This document shows positions 49,590-64,000 of a DNA stretch of 64,000 nt, one piece after another. This DNA comes from Glossina fuscipes (taxonomy: Eukaryota; Arthropoda; Insecta; Diptera; Glossinidae): contig NW_023998565.1 in NCBI RefSeq assembly GCF_014805625.2, forward strand, positions 1,031,824 to 1,095,823, read 5' to 3'. Position 1 is the first letter of the stretch; each line of letters opens with the position of its first letter. The notes beneath the pieces were generated by a model. The model was given only the letters and a program-made list of their open reading frames with translations. It did no database searches and was not told the DNA's origin. A program made the translations under genes and the position numbers.

Positions 49590-49826
49590 AAATAACAGTT
49601 TTCTATGAATTTTCGGCATTCATTACTTTTCTCGTTTGATTTGAAGAAATCGGCTACCGAAGCTCGTCCAACATTTTTAGAAACTTATGGTGATGCTTCT
49701 CCATCGTCTGCCCATTGCCGGAAATTCAACGATTTGAATATGGTGATTATTTATGTCAATGACAAACACCCTGGAGGACATAAAAAGTTCAAAAACATGA
49801 CTTATTGGACGAAAACCCGAAGTTGA
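49590..49826 (+). mobile_element. mariner transposon remnant, N-terminal helix-turn-helix
   Basis: One open frame reads MNFRHSLLFSFDLKKSATEA, then LETYGDASPSSAHCRKFND and YVNDKHPGGHKKF. This is the first DNA-binding domain of an irritans-type mariner transposase (HLRHILLFYF..KKSAAEA...YGE.A.S..TCR.WF in relatives). It stops at 49,824-49,826 and nothing catalytic follows. A small deletion has removed the W of the usual WF pair. Confidence 0.75.
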
Positions 49827-50930
49827 AATACTTACTTCTATATTTTCCTTCTTGGTTTTAATTTGTTAATTGCTATGTTACGGAGAAGATCGTTCTTTTA
49901 CTTAGTAATTAACGCATTCAATTTATAGTAATTTCACGGATGAATTTTGATTATAATTTTTTAGCAGAGTTTTACAATTTAGTTTTAAATTATGGCTTAT
50001 TTCCCCTTTTACGATTAATGTTATCGAAATTAAAGTGTACACCACAATTGAATTTTTCTCGAGCTGTTGATTAGAGATAAAAACGGTGTCCGAATGGACG
50101 TCTCAGAAGAACGAACGGCAAGCCAATTGCTGACTTCAAAATCGGAAACCGACCTTTCCGGCCTCTTTCATCAAAAGACAGATCGCCATTGGCAGCTTTG
50201 CCGGATCTCAGTTGAAATCAAATGCTCATTATCCTTATGATACTTAACTCATAAGCTAGTACCCCTCCCGAACAAAAGGTATGTAAGGGCAAAACGAGCA
50301 TGCGACTTTGAGGCCTCACAATATATATATGTCTATCTCGTTGTCTGCTAGCGGCTACTTATTTTGTTCGCGCTTATGCTGCTGTTGATAATAATGTTGA
50401 TGATAATGATGTTGTTGTTGTGGGGGCTGATGGTGATGATTATCTTAGTAATGTTTGTGGCTATTTCATTATTAATTCCAAACCATCGTCTAATTTATCT
50501 TATCGCCTTGACATTATAAGTCACCAAATCTTTTCATCGTGATTCTTTCTTCGCTTCCCTATTTCCTCATATTGTTCCTATATTTTATTGTTTCGTGATC
50601 TTCTTTCTAGTAATTTATTTTTTTTACTTTACACAATGACTTAGTCGACTTGTGTTCTGAGTAGTGTGTATTTTCTTTTCGTCTGTGATTTTTTAATTGT
50701 TTCTGTGTTTTTGTGTATTAAGCTTTCTTTTCAGCTACAACTGGTTATCACGGATATTGCGAATACCGTATGTGCTTTTGTGTCCCCTATATATAATAAG
50801 AAAATAAAAAAAAACAAAAGAATAAAAATAAAAAAATTGAAAACAATTGACATTTTCCTTTAGTAGTTCCCAATCTTTTTCCAGTGAGTGGTCTTTTCCC
50901 AAATTACTAAATAAAAGACAACCATAAGGC
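49827..50930. other. possible leader of the I-like element; otherwise empty
   Basis: The stretch 50,085-50,480 has higher GC (GGACGTCTCAGAAGAACGAA, TGTCTGCTAGCGGCTACTT) and a GATGATGTTGTTG run. It lies directly upstream of the I-like ORF1 remnant. It could be the element's 5' leader with internal promoter. I see no coding motif. Confidence 0.35.
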
Positions 50931-53900
50931 ATAATGGCGCCGCGGCCACCAGAGAAAAACTCAAATAGATTTCATATGTTTGCGAACATATCCCCCCAAA
51001 GAAAAAAAATTAAAAATTCGACTTTCCGGTGTTGCCAATCAGTAACATCACTGCTATTGACAAAAAATATGTTGTTATTTCTTCAACTGATACTTGCACA
51101 ATTTTACAAATCAGCCCTGCTATAAAAAAAGCCCTAGATTCTATTTCGATTCTATGGGATTCTATGGGATGGGATTTTACTTATCCTCGTTGGGCACCCG
51201 CGTGTAACCGAAAATCTAATAAAGTCGAAATCATTAGCTAATTTATGTGCTATTTCCGCTAAATTACATGACAAACTGACCTCAGCTAGAGGTGTAATTT
51301 ATTAACCGTGCTTAAAGCATGTGCTGGAAGATGAAATTGTTCGCGAAATAGGCAATCAAGGAGTGACCGAAGTCTATAAATTTACTAAATTAAATGACGA
51401 CGGAAAAACCCCTACAGTCCTGCAGGAAGGATTATTATGACCGTTGATCGCTATCGGTTACCGAAAACTGTTGATGTGGCTTGGTATAAATGTAAGGTAG
51501 AACTCTACATTCCAAATCCCGTGAGGTGCGAAAATTACCAACGCCTGGGTCATAAGGCAAAAAGGTGCATCAGTGCTCCATCTTATGCTAACTGTGGTCT
51601 TCCTCCACATGCTGAAAGTTGTGCGCGTAGTTTCTGCGTAAATTGCAACGATCAACACTCGGCGTTAGACCACGTTTAATACAATTGCGCGACATTCTAA
51701 AAGTCAAAACAAAAAATTACCGAAGCATGGGCGAAGCGCAACGCGAGTACCGGGGAATAAATCTATCTGGAACCCAAAGAATTAACAAAAGTAATACCTA
51801 CGCTGCTGTCTCGTAAATCAAGCCTAGTAAGACTTTAACTCCATCTTCCAACGAAAAATCTGTTCTTTCATCAGCCAAAAACTATATTGCGAAATCAGAT
51901 CCATCACCCGCCAAAGATAATATTGAAAAAATCAAAGCAAGTATTGAAAAAGTTAAAACAACAACACGTATCTTAAACTATAATAAACTAAATTCTCCAG
52001 AACCGCCACCTCTCAATTCTTATCAACAAATTGCAGGTTGGAATGAATCCAATCTTTCATCCCTTAATCAATCTTCAATTTCAAATTATTCACGTGCGCC
52101 CACTCATTGCACTTCAAATGTGCGCAATCACCTAGGTACAGATTATTCTGCTGGTAAGAACAAATTATTTACGCAAAACTCCTATAGCGACCTTTTCGAC
52201 GGAGACGCTGTCATGTCAACTTAACCCACCTACCACTCCTTTTCCATGTCATTACAATTAAATAAAGTTTTTAAAATTCTACAAAGGAACATTAAGGGAC
52301 TTATTAAGAATTTTGATGAACTCCGTGCACTCATAAGTGTTTTTAAACCGTCCTTTACATCCCTTCAAGACACCCATTGTAGAAGTTCTTTTAAGCCTAT
52401 TCCATCCGTTCATACACTAGATACTTCACGAATGCTGATCAAAATTTATATTCCAAACAAGGAGTTTCCCATTTTATAAAATCAAATATACCTCACAAAC
52501 GCGTAAATTTAAGCTCATACATACAAGTCGTAGCGATACAAATAATTTAAACATATAATTCACAGTGCTCTCACGCTATCTTTCACCTTCGTAATCGTTT
52601 TCTCAGACAGAACTTTATAATTTATTCTCCGCGCTTTCCCTCCCATTAGTTATATGCGGCTGGAACACCAGATGTGCCATGTCCCTGGAAAATTGCATAT
52701 TTACCTTAGAACTTGAAAGTTGTCTTTCCAAATCGAAAAGGAGGACACCTGATCTAGATCGCATCTCATATAAAATGATCAGCACTCTGTCTAATTCAAG
52801 TAAAAGGAAATTACTGGACCTATATAATACGGTATTTTTGACTAGCCATATACTCTACATGTGGAAACTGGCAACAGTTGTTCCAATTTCATAGTCAAAA
52901 AATGCCTCCATCCCATCGCATTATCGCCTAATCTCTCTTCTCTCTTGCCTCTCAGAGGTATTGAAAAAGATTATGGCATCTAGATTATCTTAGTTTCTTG
53001 AGTTCAAGAACCTGATCACACAGCAACAAATTGGTTTTAAGCGGGGTAGAGAGTGCATCGGCGCTCTGTTACATTTTGATTAATTTACAAGCAAAGCAAT
53101 TTCCGAACGGAACCATATAACAATTCTCTCAATTGATTTCGAAAAAGCATTTGACAGAGTTGGTCTTCATCTCACTTTTAGGGTCTTGAAATCATGGAAT
53201 ATTGGACCCAAATTCTTCAACTACATCAAATCATTCATGTGGCATCGGCGGTTTAAAGTTAGAATTAATAATCATCCGTCTGATTCCTTTCCGATAATGA
53301 ATGGCATTCCGCAAGGATCTCCCCTTTGTGTCACGTTTTTCCAGATCGCTTTCAATGAAATTAACAAAATTCTTTGCCGTGGACGGAGAATCGAACAATG
53401 GCTCTACGCGGACGATGTATACATTATTACGGAAGAAAAAGATAGCACGAAGGCAATCAACGTCCTCGAATCTATTGGACAAGAAGTCTCCACATGGACG
53501 AACTCGTCAGGGGCTAAAACTTCTACACAAAAATCAAAAAATATCCACATTTGTCAAAAGCAGATTTGCGATACAAGAAATCTACTGATGCATTTTAATG
53601 ACTTATCGATACTAAACGTGCAGACGCTCCATCGCTCGCACGTCTTCGGTTAAAAAATTCTTTTTTAACAAGGGTAAATTTCACACAGTACGTCGCTTGG
53701 AAAAGCCATGCGTACGTTAACACTACTGCTTATCTTACCAAAATGCTTGTTTTATGCAAGATTGACTATGCTTTGATAGCTGCAATAGCAATAGCTGCAA
53801 ATCTAATATCGACATCCTCAAACCGGTCTATCACCAAGCCCTCAGAGCAAGTTGTTATGCTTTTCGGACGACGGCCATAAATAATATTATAATTGAAACT

Positions 53901-54200
53901 AGTCTCCCAACTTTAGAAAATAGACTTTATGAGTTAATTGCTAAAACAGTCCCCAAGCTTCTTAATTCAAACAAATCTGTCCTCGGTGAAGAAGTGAGAA
54001 AGATTATTATTGGCAAGAAAATTCATTCAAGCCATTTTTACCAACAGTTTATCTGTATTACAAGCTACTCGGAATATTTCGACTTCGAGATGGAACACCG
54101 TCAACAATTTAAAGAATATCATTAGAACACCCGGCGAAAAAATTAAAATGCTTTGTGTACAAGTCATATCGGTTGTAACGTCCGCGTATAAATATTGAGT
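50930..54200 (+). mobile_element. I-like (I/Jockey group) non-LTR retrotransposon, ORF1 and ORF2 remains
   Basis: A gag-like ORF1 starts MAPRPPEKNSNRFHM (50,934). After breaks it shows CCHC-type knuckles, PVRCENYQRLGHKAKRC then CVNCNDQHSALDH (51,500-51,680). ORF2 starts MSLQLNKVFKILQRNIKG (52,246), the opening of an apurinic-type endonuclease, soon broken. The RT follows from 52,680: PDLDRISYKMIS, SIDFEKAFDRVGL (about 53,128-53,166), NGIPQGSPL (about 53,300-53,327) and YADDVYII (about 53,404-53,427). The thumb contains YHQALRASCYAFRTTAIN (about 53,830-53,885). An RNase H domain is not seen. In-frame stops and frame changes occur throughout, but the YADD catalytic pair is intact. The 8.3-9.8 kb relic is a close relative. 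Confidence 0.92.
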
Positions 54201-56165
54201 AAGGGTTCTGTCGGTCTGCTTTGATCAGGAATGTCGTAATAACGGCATACTGTTTTTCGATATCGCATGATCGCAAGAATAGCGGCTTGCCACTATGCAA
54301 AAAAAGAGAAAAGGTTTTGAGGGAGTGTCTTTGATTTTTTTTTTGGACAGAAAAGCGGAGAGTCTTTGCAGAGCAGTGGAAGTGTAAAGTTAAAGTTGTT
54401 GAAAAGAAAATAAAAACCTTTTGTTATAAGAAATATTTAAGAAAAAAAAGGAAAAAGAAAAGAACTTTTTTAGAACAAATAGAATTTACACAAAAATTTA
54501 TGCATAAAATCAAATTTAAAATAATTGAAATTACATTAAAGTTGAAGTAAAAAGGAACATCCTGGCAGCAGACACTCAACCTTCAGATCTTGGATAGAAT
54601 ACAAATTTCCTAATTAAGCAGAGAAGCCTGTTGATAAATTGTTCGTCCCAGAAAATAAAGAAATCAGTTATGGGGTATTTTGTAATAAAGCAAATGAAAA
54701 TTAAGTGAAAAAAAGAAAACCAAAAGTTCCTCAAATGTTTGTAGCACAAAAGAATAATTGCGAAAAAAAAAAGAATTGATTAAAAAGAAAAAATGGAGAC
54801 GAATGATTCGGTTCTGTCTGGAAGGTGTGTTTCTGATCGAGATAAAATACGGAGAACAAATTCGTTTAATGTTTTATTAAGTTAAGCGATTTTACCCAGC
54901 ATATTAGTACTTTTACTTACCTTATAAAGGAAATTGTGAGTCGACTTTTTGCAACTTAATGATAACCTATTAAAAAAATTTGTTTAATGCATCTAAAATT
55001 TTATTGTTGCTTTTTTTGATGATTTGTTCTTAAATAGTCGCATGAAAATTTTATTTTGTCTAATTAAAAAGTTATGGATTATTGGCTATTATGTGCAATT
55101 TATAAAACCAATAACGACACAACACACACGCACACAGTGAAAAACAGCATAAAAGAATTGCAAGCGACAGATTTACGAGAAGAAAAATTTTTATTCAATG
55201 GAATTACAAGTTTAACTACTAATAAAAAATATAATTTACTGTAAGAAAATTTCTGATTTATATACGAATATATTCCGATACGATTCAAAGCATATGCCGA
55301 TGTTGTTAAAAGTGCAAAATATATGTGCAGAAAAGCTTTGAAATAAAACAAAAAGGAAGGCTTTTTTTCCTTGGCAAAATATTGAAGTTGCGCTCTAATT
55401 ATCGTAAAAAGGAAAACATTAAGATATCGTTATTAAAGCGGCGAACGCACAGGCACAAGGAGGTTTGCTATTAACATGTGGTGTTCATTGAGGCGGGTGA
55501 GCAAATTGGTTACTACTTAATAACTTTCCTGCTTGACCTGCCATCTGCATTGCTTAGAAAGGATGACGATATTGTGAATAGTCCGCCCACATCTGCTTTT
55601 GTAAAACCTCAGCAACTTGGACAACCTTCGGATGTCTTTCACGAAAATGTTACATCTTTAGCTGGCGCTTCATCTCTCAACAGTCAACTATTATTGAACG
55701 TTAATCAAAATGCCAGCAGTAATGAATAAATATTGAAATTAGAATTGCTTGGCTACAAGGAAAAAGAAAAATGTGAGGCTCCGCTGAGGCGGAGTATGAG
55801 TGAATGTACGCACGAGTGAAGGTAAGGGGACTGGGAACGGTTACTGACGGACTAAGAAGGGACCAACGAGCGGCGCAGAGGACGGACAACACATAAACGG
55901 ATACAAAAAGTATTTGCTCATTGGAAGGTTTGATTGAACCTTTTCTTTTTTATTTGTTTTGCACTATTTCAAGTGCAAATCCTTTTTTTTGTTTTTGTTC
56001 TTTTTTAAAGTTAATATATTTCTTTTGTCATGTGGCACAGCAGACCATATAATTCGGAAACGCACTACCGAAACCTGAGCTATGCCCATGACACGGTTTA
56101 TTGGAAAACGAGCACGTTGAGCGGCAAAGTAGGCTGCTTCTGCACCTCTATTCTGCACCACTTAT
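54201..56165. other. A-rich stretch; one unrecognised frame at 55,478-55,729
   Basis: Strongly A-rich plus strand from 54,400 to 54,850. The 83-codon plus frame at 55,478-55,729 reads YYLITFLLDLPSALLRKDDD and ends NVNQNASSNE. Its composition is coding-like but the family is unknown. A GC-rich patch at 55,775-55,900 (GCTCCGCTGAGGCGGAGTAT) holds a short inverted repeat CTCCGC/GCGGAG. None of this could be assigned. Confidence 0.4.
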
Positions 56166-56169
56166 GCAT

Positions 56170-56883
56170 CCAAATGCTTATCATCACTGCACATTATTAG
56201 TGAATGCAAACAAAACCCATTTAGGAGATTCTCTTGTTAGAGAAGAGGTACACTCCATCTATTTCTTATGCAAAAAATCGTTATTTTCACTATTCTTTCG
56301 GCTAAGGCAACTTATATAGGCAAAGCCACGGCTTCCAAAAAATCTGCCATTAAAAATTTATGTGATGTTAATAGCGCCGTAAATATAGCGCAGCTACTGT
56401 CGGCAATTGGTTATGAATTTTTACGCACTCAGCCACAGAACTGGAAGATGGCGGCAATATTCAGACCATGAAACAGAGGGGATTTCAACACATAAATTCA
56501 ACAGAAAAGTGGTTTCCAGGAATTGATGTTTTGCGTCATGAATTTAGTTCTTGAGAATGGATCGTTGGAAAAACGCCTACCTTTAGCGTTGAAAAAGAAT
56601 TAGCTCTGGAGACGGACGGCGATAAACAGTTAATAATGAAATTGAGTGTCGGCGTCGAAAAAGTAATAAGTGCTCCTAGCTAGTAGATTTTGAAATCCTG
56701 TTAACATCCTCTGTTTCCTTCTTCAGGGTTTAATGGCCGATTGTGATGCCTAATGGGGATAGATTGCCGGTTATAACCCAATTCCAAAACAAAAGCTTTA
56801 ATGAGAAAAATTTGAACAATATAGTTGGCGCTCTTAAGTTGGCTTCGACGGAAAATGTTAAACAAGCTATTAATGGCTTATAA
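56170..56883 (+). pseudogene. LIPT1-like: lipoyltransferase 1 (LIPT1)-like 3' half, unprocessed pseudogene
   Basis: LIPT1 transfers lipoate onto mitochondrial 2-oxoacid dehydrogenase subunits. The relic begins abruptly at NAYHHCTLLVNANKTHL, a family signature, and runs to EE at 56,247. A 59-nt intron (56,248-56,306, GTACAC...GCTAAG) follows. The next exon starts ATYIGKATASKKSAIKNLCD and reads AQLLSAIGYEFLRT. A one-base frame break near 56,440 precedes LEDGGNIQTMKQRGFQHIN and KWFPGIDVLRHEF, and TGA replaces Trp at 56,552-56,554 (SS*EW). Then come GKTPTFSVEKELALE, a second intron (56,663-56,726, GTAATA...TTCTTCAG), GLM, another frame break near 56,735, and MPNGDRLPVITQFQNKSF to a final TAA at 56,881-56,883. 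The N-terminal half is absent. Retained introns exclude a retrocopy. Identity is from remembered fly LIPT1 motifs. Confidence 0.9.
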
Positions 56884-57008
56884 GGGCTATGTCTAAATTG
56901 TACAGCTTTATGTTTGTTTATTTTTACGACAATTTGCGAAAAATAAAGATACAATGTCTTCATTTACTTTTTTTTTTAAACATTAATTATTCCCTTTATG
57001 TAAGTTAT

Positions 57009-59478
<2,470 letters not shown>

Positions 59479-59529
59479 CTACGATTGGATAGCCCAATTT
59501 CCTAGTCCTTTTGATAAACATACAACGAA

Positions 59530-59605
59530 AATGATGCAAAGGCATACTTTTCACGAAGTCGAGCATATTGGACAATGCCCAAAACATCGCATGTCCTTAT
59601 TTAAA
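59530..59605 (+). repeat. dispersed repeat family C, short fragment
   Basis: AAAGGCATACTTTTCACGAA then GAGCATATTGGACAATGCCC and AAAACATCGCATG align with the start of copy 1 at 12,160-12,225 (GGGCATATTTTTTCTGAAAG, GCATATTGGATGATGCCC, AAAACGTCACA). Confidence 0.55.
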
Positions 59606-60220
59606 GAATTTGGCAACATAATACTAGAACTTGTACGTTTCATGGTAATTTCATTAGTTCAGCCAGGATGGAACTTTTTGTTGGATACAAACTCTTTAAG
59701 TAACTTTTTGAATAAAACAAGTGATCAACAGATAAATGCTATCAAAACTATACAAAATATAAAACAAAACAAATAATTAAAATAAAACGAGAGCAAAGCA
59801 AGTGAAGTATACTGCTTACATACATTCGCTTCATAAGTGTGCATAGGGGGACAACAAGTAGCTATAATAGCCTTTGATAATCAAGCTTACAATCGGACCA
59901 GTTCAAAGACAAATATAGACAAATGATAGAATTAAAACTACGAGTAAATGCATGCATTTAATATAAAAAAAATTAGCTACGTAAGTCTGATGCACTGCAA
60001 CCAGCTGGAAATATACCAGCCTACGTTGCGTACTACAATTATTCCATGGAAATCAACCCGTTGGAGTTCATTTTTGTCATGAATCAATATAATTGGTAAG
60101 CTAAATTTAAGAACCTAGTTTTGGACTTCCAGCGAAACTTTTATAAAAAAAAACAAAATCGAAAAAAAAAAAAAAATCAATACAATTAAAACTGCTAGGC
60201 TGAATATCTAATGTATCTTT
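59606..60220. other. no gene seen
   Basis: AT-rich sequence ending in A-runs at 60,147-60,177, just before SINE copy C. Nothing recognised. Confidence 0.5.
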
Positions 60221-60325
60221 ATAAATTAAAGCCGATAGCCTGTGTTGCTAGTGCTCAATGTCTTAGTTGTTTAGTCTAAGAATTTATTTCATTAGTCTAA
60301 AATTGTAATAACATTAATAATACTT
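60221..60325 (+). repeat. tRNA-derived SINE-like element, copy C (body and tail)
   Basis: TTAAAGCCGATAGCCTGTGT, TGCTAGTGCTCAATGTCTTA, TTAGTCTAAGAATTTATTTC and a TAATAACATTAATAATAC tail match the body order of copies A and B. The tRNA-like head is missing or unrecognisable. Confidence 0.62.
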
Positions 60326-60454
60326 TTCTTACAATTTCTGTGTGAGTTTAATATTCATATTTTGTTCAATTATTTTTATACTTAACGTTTTTGAACATCT
60401 TCTGTAAGTTTTCGTTCGCTAAGCGACCTGGATGTAAAAATCTTAGAAAAATAC

Positions 60455-60985
60455 TACGGACCAGTGCCTGCAGCATGCGCGATGTGCCATCCGTGGAGGC
60501 TACGTACTAAATCTAACCCCCACATACACATTACTTAAACCACTTCCCTCCGCGAAAGCACCATAGGCATTACTTCGCGAAGGATGGTTGCATTTACTGC
60601 ACCTTATACGGTGGGACCTCAGTGGAATACAGTATTGGCTTCCACTCTCGCTCCTCGCTGTCTTTCTAAGCGCTGTAGCTCTTCGAACACTCTCCTAACG
60701 AACTCGTCAATGGCGGTGAAAAATTCGTTACTGCCAGTTATCACCTGCAATATCTCACTAAATTCTACTCGAACTCTACCGTGCTCAAAACTTTTGCAGT
60801 GACAAATACCACGCTCTGCATCATCCTCTGTTTCTGCTCATTCCGGGCAGTTGCGCAACCAGTCATGACCAGGAACTGATAATTTATAACAACGAACGTC
60901 CATCTTTCTTTTGTTGTTCTTTCCCATCGCGATTGCCATAGCCGGATTGACGGTAGCCGCTCGTCGTTTCTATGGTTTTTACAAG
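60455..60985 (-). mobile_element. R1-type non-LTR retrotransposon C-terminal remnant
   Basis: On the minus strand LWQSRWERTTKERWTF (about 60,895-60,945) matches the WQ.RWD.STKGRWT block that follows RNase H in R1-group elements. AETEDDAERGICHCKSFEHG (about 60,785-60,845), a worn Cys-Cys-His-Cys knuckle, and FVRRVFEELQRLERQRGARV (about 60,630-60,700) follow. Frame changes and TGA/TAA stops interrupt it. Only the 3' end of the element is present, as expected for a 5'-truncated insertion. Confidence 0.82.
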
Positions 60986-62205
60986 TGGTAGGATGCACCT
61001 CAACCAGCGAATAATTGTACTAAGCGTATTGGTCTAGATTCTTTAATGGTTGGCCCTCGTTGCTTATAATGTTTTTACTTCTTTTTAATTTATCTAAGTA
61101 AACTAAAGCAAGGAAGTACACTTGAAAGTTTAACGTAAATATGCAGCAAATAGAAATAAATAACTGATGTAGTGAAAAACGATGGACTCTGCCATTTTCT
61201 TTAACTTTCTGCAATTGTTCTTATTAGATATTAATCACTAATAATATAATACAATATATAATATAATATAATAAAATAATCATGCAAATGGTTCAGGTTA
61301 TTTGCCATATACTTCGTGAAGTACCCTCTAAGGTTACCTCAGTAATAGAACGAAGAATAAACGAAGATGGAAAGTCTTACGCAATAAAAACGCCCTTTTA
61401 AAACAATAACAAATCGTTTGTGCTACTTTACACCTTTGCGTGAAATCGATAGCTGCTCATAGCCAAAGAAAACGTACACGGTGGCTTCCTTAATTGGCTT
61501 CGATATCCTATCTAGATCAAAGTCTTCTACACCACATAATTTTCATCGTCTCCAGCAACGATTTCAATGTACATAACAAATCGTGTCTTCGACATTCAAT
61601 CCACACAACTCCACACGAACGCCACACTGAAATTAAGGCATTAGCGAACTGTTTAGCACAGATCTTAAACGAAACACAACACATTTTCAGCGTTGATGGG
61701 TAGTACTGAAATACACAGGACCTTTTTTTTGCTTCGAATCCATAAAAATACGGAGTCTTGCATATCTCGGTAATTTGGGCTGCTATACCATTACTGCGTC
61801 CTTTTCGTGCACTAACTTTCACCACGTTTCTTCCTCGCCCCTGAAAGGTGAAATTTTAAATACGAAAAGCAAATGGAGCAAACGTCAAAACCAATCCCAG
61901 GATATTTATTAACATTTCTCAAATTCTCCAAATGAAGATTTGTTTAAAGCAAACGGAACAATTTTATATTTTTAAAAATATGGCAGAGTGAGAGAGCTAA
62001 TAAAAAATTAGTTGATAAGATTTTTAAAAAATCAAACTACATCGCGATGGTAATTACGGTTGTAAATTTTTGCGATAGTTACACTTTGTTGGTACCTGCG
62101 CTTCCTCTATTTACGCTAACAATAACATAAAGTAAAAGGTAACTATAATCAATAACAATAACAAACGAAGTTTGGTTTAGATTCACAAGAAATTATTTTA
62201 TGTAT
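60986..62205. other. intergenic between retrotransposon tail and CSN2; one unrecognised frame
   Basis: A 102-codon minus frame at 61,517-61,825 reads ITEICKTPYFYGFEAKKRSC and is Cys-rich. On the opposite strand a frame reads HTEIKALANCLAQIL. Neither can be assigned, and a transposon scrap is possible. An AT-only run lies at 61,240-61,282. This is the 3' flank of CSN2; I see no AATAAA within about 100 bp of its stop. Confidence 0.45.
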
Positions 62206-63844
<1,639 letters not shown>

Positions 63845-64000
63845 CTTTTCTTAACAGTTTAATTTCTTGTAAAATTTAGTTTCGCTTTCCGGTAATCGCC
63901 GTTTTTTCCTAACTTTGTAAAGCAGGCCGCTGACATTAGTTCATCAACATGTGTAAAATATAAATACTTTGTTTAGAAAGCGAAGCCAAGGTATTACCAG
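63845..64000 (-). promoter_or_regulatory. CSN2 5' flank / leader (partial)
   Basis: Region immediately upstream of the CSN2 start. A minus-strand TATTTATATTTTA at about 63,957-63,970 lies roughly 115 bp before the ATG and could serve as a TATA-like element, but this is only a resemblance. No other feature was seen before the window ends. Confidence 0.25.

Noticed and set aside
53231..53588. Second-frame and antisense ORFs over the I-like reverse transcriptase
   Set aside because: Shadows of the RT frame that contains YADD.

Overview
This 64 kb window is AT-rich, intron-containing animal DNA. The recognisable genes (CSN2/alien, rolling stone, Shark, lipoyltransferase 1, hemomucin/APMAP) and the repeat content (mariner, copia, Jockey- and I-like non-LTR elements, ACAAGTAAG-headed dispersed repeats, TATG microsatellites) point to a higher dipteran fly, most likely a tephritid fruit fly. 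That placement rests on remembered family resemblance and was not tested by a search.

Only two genes look intact. CSN2, a COP9 signalosome subunit, is complete on the minus strand at 62,206-63,844: six exons with good splice signals that join into 445 codons including the stop. A rolling stone-family membrane protein lies on the minus strand at 20,972-21,847; its two downstream exons are clean, but its first exon was not found. Three other gene-like stretches are broken. They are a hemomucin/APMAP 3' part (581-1,486, minus), a lipoyltransferase 1 (LIPT1) 3' half (56,170-56,883, plus) and a Shark tyrosine-kinase 3' half (57,009-59,478, minus). The last two face each other tail to tail, about 125 bp apart. 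Both keep short introns, so they look like a decayed genomic duplication and not retrocopies.

The rest is mostly transposon debris and AT-rich sequence with nothing I recognise. Left third (1-20 kb): hemomucin relic, irritans-type mariner remnants, an I-like non-LTR relic, dispersed repeats and a first SINE copy. Middle (20-38 kb): a second SINE, rolling stone, more mariner pieces, a mariner copy interrupted by a 10-N assembly gap, and a broken copia element carrying a non-LTR RNase H fragment. Right (41-61 kb): a Jockey-like element, a second mariner copy nearly identical to the first, an I-like element with ORF1, endonuclease and reverse transcriptase remains, then the LIPT1/Shark block and an R1-type retrotransposon tail. 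Intact CSN2 closes the window.

The genes do not form a pathway. The window reads as a repeat-rich, gene-poor interval, such as pericentromeric, sex-linked or otherwise low-recombination DNA, in which partial gene copies have decayed beside a few working genes. The most notable points are the convergent LIPT1/Shark relic, a five-copy tRNA-derived SINE-like family, and the mariner pair that shows exactly how much sequence the assembly gap hides.
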